NCBI GenBank assembly: GCA_002840275.1
Contig: PHAB01000020.1
Coordinates: forward strand, 1 to 64,000
DNA from: Firmicutes bacterium HGW-Firmicutes-14
GTDB taxonomy: Bacteria > Bacillota > Thermincolia > Thermincolales > UBA2595
Length of the DNA: 64,000 bases
Direction: 5' to 3'
Shown: piece by piece, positions 1 to 7,737 of the stretch
How the letters are laid out: every line of letters begins with the position of its first letter
Position numbering within the stretch: the first letter of the stretch is position 1
Made by a program: the position numbers and the translations under genes
Notes under the pieces: generated by a model
What the model was told of the DNA's origin: nothing
Database searches by the model: none
Seen by the model: only the letters and a program-made list of their open reading frames with translations

Positions 1-2
1 CT

Positions 3-722
3 GCCCGGGGACGGGCTGATGGCACAGCCCTGAACTTGGGGTCATACTCCGATACCAGAAATGGACTTCGGTTTAATCACCCAGGAATCCCCTGCCTTTT
101 AGGCATGGGAAGTGTCAACATTGGTTCAAGGACTGCGTATATTAACAATGTTGCCTTAACTTTGGACGTTCCGGCAGAAATAAAGAATGACAGGACCTTC
201 ATACCCCTGCGGTTCGTCAGTGAGGCCCTGGGGGCCAATGTGGACTACGAGGCGGAAACTCAGACCGTAACAGTCCTTTTGATAGATACTGACGGCTGGA
301 ATGAATTTAATGACCCCAATGGCGGTCACATAATATACCCGGCTGACTGGACCAAAAGCGGTGACACTGACAGTGAACTGGTACTGACCGGCCCGACAGG
401 TTCTGAGATCCGTGTTAGGGTTGTTCAGGATGAAATTGAAGAAATAGCCGATAACCTGTGGTCAGACTACGATTCAAGAGGTTTTGAGCTTTTTTCGGAA
501 GACCTTTTGAATTCTGAAAATCCTGATGAAGGATTATTCCTGTCTTTTATAGATACCGATGGTTCCAATATGGCATTTGTCATCATTTCAGCAGAATCGG
601 ACGGCACTTATGTTTATGAAATAGAATCCGACATCTCCATCATACTGATAGACCTGGAATTGCTTGACAAAATTTTCTTAACTGAAGAAGATTATACTGA
701 ATGGAAAGCCGGACAATCTTAA
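3..722 (+). CDS. Copper-amine-oxidase-N-like stalk domain protein, 5' end uncertain
   Basis: The frame is open from the first bases of the window, so the true start probably lies upstream. Internal candidates are TTG 36 and ATG 105, neither with a convincing ribosome site. The recognisable part is the second half of a copper amine oxidase N-terminal (stalk) repeat: GSRTAYINN, DVPAEIKNDRTFIPLRFVSE and ALGANVDY, roughly residues 40-90. This domain is common on surface proteins of clostridia. The remaining ~140 residues are acidic and not recognised. The residues before the repeat do not resemble the usual first half of the domain and no signal peptide is visible, so a 5' truncation or an old frameshift is possible. 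Wall or surface location is inferred from the family. Confidence 0.6.
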   Translation, partial: ARGRADGTALNLGSYSDTRNGLRFNHPGIPCLLGMGSVNIGSRTAYINNVALTLDVPAEIKNDRTFIPLRFVSEALGANVDYEAETQTVTVLLIDTDGWNEFNDPNGGHIIYPADWTKSGDTDSELVLTGPTGSEIRVRVVQDEIEEIADNLWSDYDSRGFELFSEDLLNSENPDEGLFLSFIDTDGSNMAFVIISAESDGTYVYEIESDISIILIDLELLDKIFLTEEDYTEWKAGQS

Positions 723-777
723 CCGGTACTTCATATTCACCGGTGGCCGGTCCCGCTGACCGGCAGCAAAAAATAAG

Positions 778-839
778 GCTGCAACTGTATTACCCTGTGT
801 TATATAAAGCCAGGATTGCCACAGTGCAGTCTTTTTTTT
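778..839 (+). terminator. Probable intrinsic terminator after the stalk-domain gene
   Basis: CTGCAACTGT at about 779-788 pairs, with one bulge, with ACAGTGCAG at 821-829 and is followed by a run of T. A shorter GC-rich hairpin (GCCGGTC 746-752 with GACCGGC 758-764) lies upstream without a T-run. The rest of 723-967 holds no convincing gene. Confidence 0.5.
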
Positions 840-967
840 ACCCATTTACATCAGGTCACATTAAAAAACATTGGGAAATTATTGCGAAAAAAGAAACATA
901 TTGCCCTGGGCTGAATATATTTTAATGATAATCCGGGAATTTATTAAATCAATAGGGGGGCATTACA

Positions 968-1294
968 TTGCATGACGGTCAGTTGGGTAAGCTTCTGCAG
1001 CAGGCACAGAAATTACAGGAAGATATGCAAAAGGCTCAGGCGGAACTTAAAAATAAACGGGTTGAAGCGGTTGTTGATGCAGGGTCGGTAAAAGTGGTTG
1101 CTAATGGCAGGCAGGAAATAATTGATATAGTTATGGACCCCGGGATAATACATCCGGCAAATTCCAAGGTGCTCAGAGAGCTTCTTTTGGATGCCGTAAA
1201 TAAGGCCCTGGAAAAATCGAGACAGCTGGCCAATTCGGAAATGAGCAGGGTTACCGGGGGATTGAAAATTCCCAATATACCGGGGATGATGTAG
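968..1294 (+). CDS. ybaB: YbaB/EbfC family nucleoid-associated protein
   Basis: This 108-residue protein matches the YbaB/EbfC family along its length. The N-terminal helix (LLQQAQKLQEDMQKAQAEL) is followed by the beta section (VEAVVDAGSVKVVANGRQEI), the DPG motif and a C-terminal helix ending in GGLKIPNIPGM. Family members are small dimeric DNA-binding proteins that coat the nucleoid. The start is TTG, preceded by AATAGGGGGG about 8 bases upstream. In most Bacillota ybaB sits between dnaX and recR. Neither is here, so this may be a second, relocated paralogue. The gene for an unknown protein follows 19 bases after the stop and is probably co-transcribed. Confidence 0.9.
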   Translation: MHDGQLGKLLQQAQKLQEDMQKAQAELKNKRVEAVVDAGSVKVVANGRQEIIDIVMDPGIIHPANSKVLRELLLDAVNKALEKSRQLANSEMSRVTGGLKIPNIPGMM

Positions 1295-1313
1295 AAAGGA
1301 AGGAGGTCTCGGA

Positions 1314-1889
1314 TTGGAGGAACTGAAGAATTTACTGGAGCCACAGGCTAAGGACACTGATCTGGTCGACAGGCTTCTCAGCCTGTTAGACAGGCAGACT
1401 GACCACAGGCTGAGCCCCCATATGCTTATGGGGTTCCTGGGATTATTTAATATGTTAAGTATCATGAGCCTCATAAGGGGAAATCAGGATACCGGAATAA
1501 AACAGATCGGTTCATCCGGAGCAGGGGAGGGGGAAGAACAGGGCCTTTCAGCGGTAGAGAATCTGGCCAACATGCTGTCCGCTCCGGGAGGAGGGCAGCC
1601 GGACCTGATGGGCATCCTGGGGAACGTGGCCTCAAAGAAGAAAATAAACCCGGGATTGCTGTTATCCCTGATGAGTATGTTAAATAGCCAGGGTAGTACG
1701 TCTTCTTCCCAGGAAAATACAGGAACTGCTGCTGTGGCTGAAGGCGGGGGCTCTGCCGGACAGCATGGGGAGGCTGCCCCGGAGCCGGCCGTGATTAACC
1801 ATGCCGGGGAGAGGGAACCGGAAAAAAAAACTACTATTGACGAGCCGGGAGGAAAAAACAGGTACGACAGGAAAAGAGGCAGCGGTTAA
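1314..1889 (+). CDS. Hypothetical protein, low-complexity C-terminal half
   Basis: This 191-residue protein starts at TTG behind a strong AAGGAGGT. It was not recognised. The N-terminal half alternates hydrophobic helices (LVDRLLSLLD, LMGFLGLFNMLSIMSLIRG, NLANMLSAPGG, LLLSLMSML). The C-terminal third is Gly/Glu/Ala-rich and probably disordered. There is no signal peptide. The LL..VDRLLSLLD..SPH arrangement at its start is loosely like that of the hypothetical protein at 9746-10120, but the match is too weak to claim homology. It probably forms an operon with the upstream YbaB gene. A strong hairpin overlaps its stop codon. Confidence 0.7.
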   Translation: MEELKNLLEPQAKDTDLVDRLLSLLDRQTDHRLSPHMLMGFLGLFNMLSIMSLIRGNQDTGIKQIGSSGAGEGEEQGLSAVENLANMLSAPGGGQPDLMGILGNVASKKKINPGLLLSLMSMLNSQGSTSSSQENTGTAAVAEGGGSAGQHGEAAPEPAVINHAGEREPEKKTTIDEPGGKNRYDRKRGSG

Positions 1890-1910
1890 TGCTGCACTGC
1901 TGCCTCTTTT
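1872..1910 (+). terminator. Intrinsic terminator, 12-bp perfect stem
   Basis: AAAAGAGGCAGC (1872-1883) pairs perfectly with GCTGCCTCTTTT (1899-1910). The stop codon of the preceding gene lies in the loop. The T-run is short and partly inside the stem, so termination may be incomplete. Confidence 0.75.
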
Positions 1911-1963
1911 ATTAATAATTCTCAGCCTCCTGGACAAGTGAAAAAAGGAATCTTTCGCATTTT

Positions 1964-1970
1964 TGTCGAA
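1964..1970 (+). promoter_or_regulatory. Possible Spo0A box
   Basis: TGTCGAA matches the 0A-box core and lies about 45 bases before the sigma54 activator gene, within TTTTTGTCGAAAAC. A 7-mer like this is expected several times by chance in a window this size, so support is weak. Confidence 0.25.
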
Positions 1971-2012
1971 AACTACAACCCTAAAAGCTAAAAAGGTTAA
2001 TGGGGTGTTTTT

Positions 2013-4214
2013 ATGGGGGCTGTTGTGACAATTTCGGAAAAGTGCCAGACGTGTTATTCCTGTGTCCGGGACTGTCCGGCTAAGGCTATCAAGGTTGAGG
2101 ACGGGCAGGCGAAGATTGTTGAAGAGCGGTGTGTCAGCTGTGGCAACTGTGTCAGGGTGTGTGCCCAGAAAGCCAAACAATTGGACACCCATGACCTGGA
2201 TACCGTCAGGATATTTTTAAAGACCCAGCACACGGTTGCTATTGTGGCCCCCTCCTTTCCGGCGGCTTTTCCCGGAATAGAAGCCGCAGAGATTTTTGAG
2301 GCCCTTTTAAAACTCGGTTTCAGTTCTGTGGAAGAAGTGACCCAGGGAATAAGGCTGACCGTTCCCAAATACCGGGAGTACCTGAATGAAACATGGGGGA
2401 CAGTAATATCATCATACTGCCCGGCGGTAGTGGGTTTAATTGAAAAACATTATCCCGTTCTCATCCCCATGCTGGCCCCTATTGATTCAGCTGTCATGGC
2501 CACTGCAAAATATGTGAGGCATAAAAACGGATTTGCCCAGGTTGTTTTTATTGGTCCGTGTGTGGCAAAAAAAGAAGAATCAAGAAATGATGAGCGCCAC
2601 CTGGTAAATGCTGTTCTGACTTTTAGGGAACTAAAAGCTCTGTTTGGGGAAAACGATATAATACTGGATGTTAAAAAAACGTACAAAGAGGAGCCGGACC
2701 GGTTTTTGCCAAGGGTGTTTCCTGTATCCGGAGGCCTTTTGAAGAACCTGGGTATTGATGAAGAACTGGTCCCCGAACTGTCCATTGTTGAGGGGAAAGA
2801 TGACTGTGTGGAAGTTATCCGGAACCTCAGTGAAGGTAAAATTGCCCCGAGGTTTCTGGATATCCTTTTTTGTAAAGGCTGTGTGGACGGGCCCGAAATT
2901 GATACTGAAATTGACTTTTTTACCCGTAAGGAGCTGGTGCTCAATTACGTGGAACAATCGATGGAACGGCATATCCAGCCTCTTCCGGAACTAGACCTCG
3001 GCCGCTGTTATTCCGACCGGTCGGTTCCGCTGTCTGTCCCCACGGAAAACGAAATCAAGGAAATACTGAAACACACTTATAAAATACACCCGGAAGATGA
3101 ACTTAATTGCGGGGCGTGTGGTTACAATACCTGCCGGGATAAAGCGGTGGCTGTTTACCAGGGGCTGGCTGAGATCGATATGTGTCTTCCCTACCTTCTG
3201 GCAAAATCCAGGGGAGAGATTGAGTATTACCGGGACAGGCTCAACCTCCCGAAGGCGAGTAAGTACATTCTTGACACCATCATCGGAGAGAGCCCTATTA
3301 TTATAAGTCTTAAGCGTATTATTGAAAAAGCTGCTGCCTCTGATTCCACTGTACTGATTCAGGGTGAAAGCGGAGTCGGCAAAGAGATTGTGGCCCAGGC
3401 CATTCACAATATCAGTCCCCGGAACAGAAAGCCCTTTATCGCCATAAACTGTGCGGCACTGCCGGAGTTACTGCTTGAATCCGAGCTCTTCGGGTATGAG
3501 GAAGGCGCTTTTACCGGGGCCAGAAAAGGCGGAAAACCGGGGAAATTTGAATTAGCTGAAGGGGGGACCCTGCTTCTGGACGAAATCGGGGACCTGCCTC
3601 TCGCCATGCAGGCAAAACTGCTCCGGGTCATACAGGAGAGGGAATTTGAACGGGTAGGCGGTACCCGGGTAATAAAATTTGATGTGAGGGTCATTGCCGC
3701 AACCAATAAAGACCTCAGGAAGCTCACGGCTGAAGGGAAGTTCCGTATTGATCTCTTTTACCGGCTTAATGTCCTGCCCTTATATGTGCCTCCCCTCAGG
3801 GAAAGAAGACAGGACGTACCCCTGCTGATAGGCCATTTCATTGAGAAAATATCAAGGGAGAAAAACGTTTCTCCCAAAATAATGTCTGACGGGACTATGG
3901 AACTGCTGTTAAAATATTCGTGGCCCGGGAATGTCCGGGAACTGGAAAATATTATTGAACGAGCCCTGTTTCTGACGGAGGGGAATGTTGCCCGGGCAGA
4001 GAGCCTTCCTGCCCATATCCAGGCCCTGGGTATAAACCGGCAGGGCAGTGAGCTGAAGCCCCTGAAAGATGCTGTCCGGGAAATCGAAAGGGAACTGGTA
4101 TCAGAGGCGCTGCGCAGGGCTGGCAACAATAAGGTGGCCGCTGCCAAGATGCTTGGTATTACCAGGGTCACCTTATATCAGAAGCTCAGGGAATATAACT
4201 TGCTAAACCAATAA
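2013..4214 (+). CDS. Sigma54-dependent activator with ferredoxin and [FeFe]-hydrogenase-like sensor domains
   Basis: This 733-residue protein has the following layout. A 2x[4Fe-4S] ferredoxin domain with two CxxCxxC sets lies at 11-55. An [FeFe]-hydrogenase large-subunit-like domain lies at ~65-330. A CGxCG..C..C Fe-S domain starts at residue 366. A sigma54 AAA+ domain at ~425-660 has Walker A GESGVGKE near 452 and GAFTGA near 498. A Fis-type HTH lies at ~685-730. The hydrogenase-like part keeps SSYCP (Cys136), PCVAKKEE (Cys183) and FCKGC (287, 290). The residue before the L1 ligand, the proton-relay Cys in catalytic enzymes, is Tyr, and the L3 cysteines are CxxC rather than CxxxC. This suggests sensing rather than catalysis. 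It lies directly before a -24/-12 promoter and a [NiFe] hydrogenase operon, so a redox- or H2-responsive activator of that operon is the natural inference. Confidence 0.9.
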   Translation: MGAVVTISEKCQTCYSCVRDCPAKAIKVEDGQAKIVEERCVSCGNCVRVCAQKAKQLDTHDLDTVRIFLKTQHTVAIVAPSFPAAFPGIEAAEIFEALLKLGFSSVEEVTQGIRLTVPKYREYLNETWGTVISSYCPAVVGLIEKHYPVLIPMLAPIDSAVMATAKYVRHKNGFAQVVFIGPCVAKKEESRNDERHLVNAVLTFRELKALFGENDIILDVKKTYKEEPDRFLPRVFPVSGGLLKNLGIDEELVPELSIVEGKDDCVEVIRNLSEGKIAPRFLDILFCKGCVDGPEIDTEIDFFTRKELVLNYVEQSMERHIQPLPELDLGRCYSDRSVPLSVPTENEIKEILKHTYKIHPEDELNCGACGYNTCRDKAVAVYQGLAEIDMCLPYLLAKSRGEIEYYRDRLNLPKASKYILDTIIGESPIIISLKRIIEKAAASDSTVLIQGESGVGKEIVAQAIHNISPRNRKPFIAINCAALPELLLESELFGYEEGAFTGARKGGKPGKFELAEGGTLLLDEIGDLPLAMQAKLLRVIQEREFERVGGTRVIKFDVRVIAATNKDLRKLTAEGKFRIDLFYRLNVLPLYVPPLRERRQDVPLLIGHFIEKISREKNVSPKIMSDGTMELLLKYSWPGNVRELENIIERALFLTEGNVARAESLPAHIQALGINRQGSELKPLKDAVREIERELVSEALRRAGNNKVAAAKMLGITRVTLYQKLREYNLLNQ

Positions 4215-4241
4215 TACTACAGGTGTAAGATTATTATTACA

Positions 4242-4258
4242 TGTAAAGAAACTATACA
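4242..4258 (+). promoter_or_regulatory. Upstream activator dyad 1
   Basis: TGTAAAGAAACTATACA is a 17-base imperfect dyad (TGTA-N9-TACA). Its exact reverse complement recurs at 4316-4332. The centres are 74 bp apart, about seven helical turns, and both lie upstream of the -24/-12 promoter. This is the expected arrangement for enhancer sites of a sigma54 activator, most simply the one encoded just upstream. Confidence 0.65.
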
Positions 4259-4315
4259 GACAGGGCTCGCCATCCTTTGGTGACAGCGTTTGATTAACCT
4301 GGGGCTGTGCGGGGG

Positions 4316-4332
4316 TGTATAGTTTCTTTACA
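4316..4332 (-). promoter_or_regulatory. Upstream activator dyad 2
   Basis: This is the exact reverse complement of the dyad at 4242-4258 (17 of 17 bases). It is centred about 40 bp upstream of the -24 element, which is close for an enhancer site but compatible with one. Confidence 0.65.
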
Positions 4333-4362
4333 AAATATGTATAAAAAACCCCGTTTTTTGCT

Positions 4363-4378
4363 TGGCACAAATCTTGCA
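4363..4378 (+). promoter_or_regulatory. Sigma54 (-24/-12) promoter of the hydrogenase operon
   Basis: TGGCAC (4363-4368), 5 bases, TTGCA (4374-4378) matches the RpoN consensus, with GG and GC correctly spaced. The predicted transcription start is near 4389, about 178 bases before the small-subunit start codon. Confidence 0.88.
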
Positions 4379-4416
4379 TATATAAACTAATAATTATTAT
4401 TAGTTTATATATGCAA
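4374..4416. repeat. 43-bp perfect palindrome over the -12 element and start site
   Basis: Two 21-base arms, perfectly complementary around a single central base at 4395, begin at the TTGCA of the -12 element and end at TGCAA 4412-4416. Transcription would begin inside the left arm, so a complete RNA hairpin cannot form from this promoter. The symmetry more likely acts at DNA level, as an operator or cruciform. Confidence 0.8.
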
Positions 4417-4454
4417 CCAGAGGCCAAGATTGGGGATATACAGAGCCCGGCATT

Positions 4455-4527
4455 GGGGTTAATTCTCCCGCACCGCAGTCTTGTGCCCGAAAGGTGGTGT
4501 GAGCGGAGAATTCACCTCAATTTTTTT
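4455..4527 (+). ncRNA. Structured leader / terminator-like element before the hydrogenase operon
   Basis: The segment 4455-4468 pairs with 4505-4518 (13 of 14 positions, one G-U) and is followed by AA and seven T (4521-4527), the form of an intrinsic terminator. The 36-base apical part can fold further (GCAC 4470-4473 with GUGC 4482-4485; CC-GAAA-GG). It lies between the sigma54 start and the first gene, so it could attenuate the operon or release a short RNA. It did not match any riboswitch class I could recall. Confidence 0.6.
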
Positions 4528-4566
4528 GGCCTGTATAATTACAATTTAGGGGGTGTATAAAAAAGT

Positions 4567-5664
4567 ATGTTTGATTTGGAAAAGATGTTTGGAAAAAAGT
4601 TCAGCAGGAGAGATTTTATCAAGTATAGCAGCAGCCTGGCTGTTTTGCTGGGACTTTCAGAGATGTATGTGCCCCGGATCGCCAGCGCTCTGGAACTGGT
4701 TGTCTCCCAAAAGCAGCCGGTCATATGGCTGCATGGCGCTGAATGTACTGGATGTACGGTTTCTTTCGCCAATACCCATTATCCGCCGGTTGCCGAATTA
4801 GTCCTTGATACCCTCTCTGTACAATACCATGAGACCCTGATGGCTGCCAGCGGGCACCAGGCTGAGCAGGCGCTGAAAGATGCGGTCAGGCAGTTTGCCG
4901 GAAAATATATCATGGTGGTCGAAGGGGCCATTCCCACAAAGGATGACGGCATATACTGCAAGATAGGCGGCAGGACCTTTATTGAGATTGTAAATGAAGT
5001 GGCTAAGGACGCTGCTTATAAGGTTGCCCTGGGGACTTGTGCATCCTTTGGCGGCATACCGGCCGCCGGTCCTAACCCAACAGGGGCTAAAGGCCTGCAG
5101 GATGTGATTGGCGGGACTGTTGTCAATATACCCGGGTGCCCGGCCCATCCGGACTGGTTGGTGGGTACTATTGTAAGTGTACTGATGTTTGGCAAGGTTC
5201 CCGACCTGGATAACTATGGCAGACCAAAACTCTTTTACGGGAAACTGATCCATGAGAATTGTCCCCGGCGGGGTGGATATGAACAGGGGCAGTTTATAAG
5301 AAGTCTTGGGGAAGAACTCCCGGATATCGAAGGGTGTCTTGGCGCCAAGGGATGCAGGGGTCCGGTTGCTTCAGCGGATTGCCCGCACCGGCTGTGGAAT
5401 TCCGGGACAAGCTTCTGTATAGCTGCCGGGGCTCCCTGTGCGGGTTGTGTGGAACCGACCTTCCCGCAAACACCTCTGTATGAAGCCATTCCTGAGGTGG
5501 CAAAGGTTGCTGAGGCCGAAGAAACTGACAAGCGGGAACAGGCCATCGGCACCTTCGGAGCCAGTCTTGGCGGGGCTGTGGCAGGAGCTGCGGCTGCGGC
5601 CGGAGGCATATATTTCGCTATGGAAAAGGCCAAAAACGGCAAAAACGGCAATGAGGAGGTGTAA
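4567..5664 (+). CDS. hybO: [NiFe] hydrogenase small subunit, Tat-exported
   Basis: This 365-residue protein has a twin-arginine signal (SRRDFIK at residues 13-19, then a hydrophobic stretch) and the Fe-S ligands of group 1 [NiFe] hydrogenase small subunits: CTGC at residue 60, GTCASFGG, NIPGCPAHPDW, HENCPRRG, and a C-terminal Cys cluster through PCAGCVEPTFP. This subunit passes electrons from the active site through three Fe-S clusters. The C-terminus has an Ala/Gly-rich hydrophobic stretch (about residues 325-350) likely to anchor it in the membrane. AGGGGGTG lies 11 bases before ATG. It is the first gene of a five-gene operon. The symbol is by analogy with the Hyb complex. Confidence 0.95.
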   Translation: MFDLEKMFGKKFSRRDFIKYSSSLAVLLGLSEMYVPRIASALELVVSQKQPVIWLHGAECTGCTVSFANTHYPPVAELVLDTLSVQYHETLMAASGHQAEQALKDAVRQFAGKYIMVVEGAIPTKDDGIYCKIGGRTFIEIVNEVAKDAAYKVALGTCASFGGIPAAGPNPTGAKGLQDVIGGTVVNIPGCPAHPDWLVGTIVSVLMFGKVPDLDNYGRPKLFYGKLIHENCPRRGGYEQGQFIRSLGEELPDIEGCLGAKGCRGPVASADCPHRLWNSGTSFCIAAGAPCAGCVEPTFPQTPLYEAIPEVAKVAEAEETDKREQAIGTFGASLGGAVAGAAAAAGGIYFAMEKAKNGKNGNEEV

Positions 5665-5667
5665 AAT

Positions 5668-7215
5668 ATGGCCCAAAAAATTGTTATAGACCCAATCACC
5701 AGAATAGAGGGACATCTGAGGATTGAAGTGGAAGTTGAGGGAGGAAAGGTAGTGGATGCCCGGGCCGCAGGCACACTGTGGCGGGGATTTGAAGTAATCC
5801 TTCAGGGCAGGGACCCCAGGGATGCGGGTGTAATCACCCAGAGAATCTGTGGCGTATGCCCGGCCGAACATGCCCATGCATCGGTCCAGAACCTGGATGC
5901 GGCTTTTGGCGCTGAGGTTCCCGATAACGGCAGGATTATCCGCAACCTGGTGGCCGGGAGCAATTTTGTCGCTTCCCACATACTGCATTTTTATCACCTG
6001 GCAGCCCTGGATTACCTGGATATAATGGCTGTGGCCGCTTATAACGGTTCAAATAAAGACCTCCTCAAAGTGAAGGAAAAAATAGTAGGCCTGGTCAAGG
6101 CCGGAGACACCTCACCCCTGACCCCCCGGTATACTCCGGACCAGTTCTGTGTAAGCGATCCCGAGATAGTGACTTCAGCTGTACATCATTATATTCAGGC
6201 CCTTGATATGCGGAAAAAGGCCCAGGAAATGCTGGCCATATTTGGCGGGAAGATGCCCCATCATGCCACCTTTGTGGCCGGAGGGGTTACGGTCCAGCCG
6301 ACTCCCGACAGGGTAGGGGCCTTCAGGAGCCGCCTGCTGGAACTGATTGATTTTATTAATAATATCTATCTTAAAGATGTCCTGCTTTTTGGCACCGGGC
6401 CGCTTAAACCTATTCATGATGCAAAAATAGGTTTCGGCTGCGGGAATTTCCTGGCCTACGGCAATTTTGATTTAGGTAAGTCAGGTGACTATAAAAACCG
6501 TTTCCTGAAGTCCGGCGCCATCTTTGGCGGGGATATAAGCAAGGTAAATGACCTTGACCCCGGTAAAATAGCTGAATACGTAAGATATTCATGGTACGGG
6601 GAAAGTACGACCGGCAAACACCCATCTGAAGGGGAGACCGAACCTGAACCCAACAAGCCTGACGCATATTCCTGGCTGAAGGCGCCCAGGTATGACGGCA
6701 AGCCAATGGAAGTCGGGCCTTTAGCCCGCATGCTGGTAACCCAGGACAAGGGCTTTATGAACCTGGTGAGCAGTATCGGGGCCTGGCCTTCAGCCGTTGC
6801 CCGGCATGCTGCCAGGGCCTATGAATGTAAAATGGTGGCTGAAGGCATGCTCAAGTGGCTGGAAGAGCTCAAACCCGGTGAACCGGTGTGTGACGAAAAA
6901 CCGGTTCCCACGACCGGAAAAGGGATGGGCCTGGTGGAAGCGGCCAGGGGAGCGCTGGGCCACTTCGTGGAAATCGAAAATGCCAAAAGCAAACGCTACC
7001 AGTGTGTTGTCCCGACTACATGGAACTGTTCCCCGAGAGATGACGGCGGTGTAAGAGGTCCTGTTGAGGAAGCCTTAATCGGCGCACCGGTGCCTGACCC
7101 CAATAACCCCCTTAACGTAGTACGGATTGTCCGTTCCTTTGACCCGTGTATTGCCTGTGCTGTCCACCTGATTCATCCGGAGAGTAATGAGATTTTAAAA
7201 TTCAGGGTTATCTGA
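5668..7215 (+). CDS. hybC: [NiFe] hydrogenase large subunit
   Basis: This 515-residue catalytic subunit binds the NiFe(CN)2CO centre through two CxxC motifs: RICGVC (Cys61, Cys64) and DPCIACAVH (Cys494, Cys497, His500). Fifteen residues follow His500. This matches the tail removed after the conserved His by the maturation endopeptidase encoded next. It has no signal peptide and would be co-exported with the Tat-tagged small subunit. It starts 3 bases after the small-subunit stop, so translation is probably coupled. Both nickel-binding motifs carry cysteine rather than selenocysteine, although a tRNA-Sec exists elsewhere in the window. Physiological direction (H2 uptake) is inferred from the group 1-type architecture. 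Confidence 0.96.
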   Translation: MAQKIVIDPITRIEGHLRIEVEVEGGKVVDARAAGTLWRGFEVILQGRDPRDAGVITQRICGVCPAEHAHASVQNLDAAFGAEVPDNGRIIRNLVAGSNFVASHILHFYHLAALDYLDIMAVAAYNGSNKDLLKVKEKIVGLVKAGDTSPLTPRYTPDQFCVSDPEIVTSAVHHYIQALDMRKKAQEMLAIFGGKMPHHATFVAGGVTVQPTPDRVGAFRSRLLELIDFINNIYLKDVLLFGTGPLKPIHDAKIGFGCGNFLAYGNFDLGKSGDYKNRFLKSGAIFGGDISKVNDLDPGKIAEYVRYSWYGESTTGKHPSEGETEPEPNKPDAYSWLKAPRYDGKPMEVGPLARMLVTQDKGFMNLVSSIGAWPSAVARHAARAYECKMVAEGMLKWLEELKPGEPVCDEKPVPTTGKGMGLVEAARGALGHFVEIENAKSKRYQCVVPTTWNCSPRDDGGVRGPVEEALIGAPVPDPNNPLNVVRIVRSFDPCIACAVHLIHPESNEILKFRVI

Positions 7216-7216
7216 T

Positions 7217-7723
7217 ATGGATAATACAAGCGCTGTGATGACCACCGGTTCCGGCAGGGTTACTGTCATCGGTGCCGGTAACGACCTGCTAAAAGATGAG
7301 GGCATAGGGGTCCATGTGGTAAAAACCATGGAGGGACTTAAGCTTCCGGAGGATGTTGTCCTGGTGATTGGCGGAGTTTCAGGGATAGATATGCTTGAAC
7401 ACTTCGAGAGTTCAGACCGGGTAATTATCGTGGATGCCGTTGATGCAGGGGATACTCCGGGCGCTGTTTACAGGTTCGGGCCCGAACAGGTTGGGGTTCT
7501 GGTTGATGAACATAAGACCTCACTGCACCAGGTGGACCTGTTTGATACCATCAAAATGGCCAGGTTTCTTGGACACTGCCCGGAAACGGTTATTATCGGA
7601 GTTCAGCCCCATGATATCTCATGGGGGACAGAACCCACTACAGTCCTAGTTTCAAGGATTCCGGAGATAATTCAGGTGGTAATGGGTGAAATCGGGGTCT
7701 TGGAAAGTTCAGACCAATGTTGA
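7217..7723 (+). CDS. hybD: Hydrogenase maturation endopeptidase (HyaD/HybD/HycI family)
   Basis: This 168-residue protein shows the family start VIGAGNDLLKDEGIGVHVV, with an Asp placed to sense nickel, and a later DAVDAGDTPG motif with the second metal-ligand acid. The family clips the C-terminal tail of the large subunit once nickel is inserted, locking the active site closed. Its substrate is most simply the upstream large subunit, whose DPCIACAVH is followed by a 15-residue tail. It starts one base after that gene's stop. The hypABCDEF accessory genes needed for nickel and cyanide chemistry are not in this window. Confidence 0.93.
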   Translation: MDNTSAVMTTGSGRVTVIGAGNDLLKDEGIGVHVVKTMEGLKLPEDVVLVIGGVSGIDMLEHFESSDRVIIVDAVDAGDTPGAVYRFGPEQVGVLVDEHKTSLHQVDLFDTIKMARFLGHCPETVIIGVQPHDISWGTEPTTVLVSRIPEIIQVVMGEIGVLESSDQC

Positions 7724-7737
7724 AGGGAGTGAAAAAT

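Noticed and set aside
701-925. 74-residue ORF after the stalk-domain gene
   Set aside because: It overlaps the previous gene, crosses a terminator-like hairpin, lacks a ribosome site and has no protein-like pattern.
4455-4527. Leader as a known riboswitch or T-box
   Set aside because: AAGGTGGTGTGAGCGG is only loosely like a T-box antiterminator, there is no specifier stem, and no molybdenum-cofactor, cobalamin or NiCo core could be matched.
5668-7215. Selenocysteine in the hydrogenase large subunit
   Set aside because: Both nickel-binding CxxC motifs are encoded by TGT/TGC; no in-frame TGA lies before the stop.
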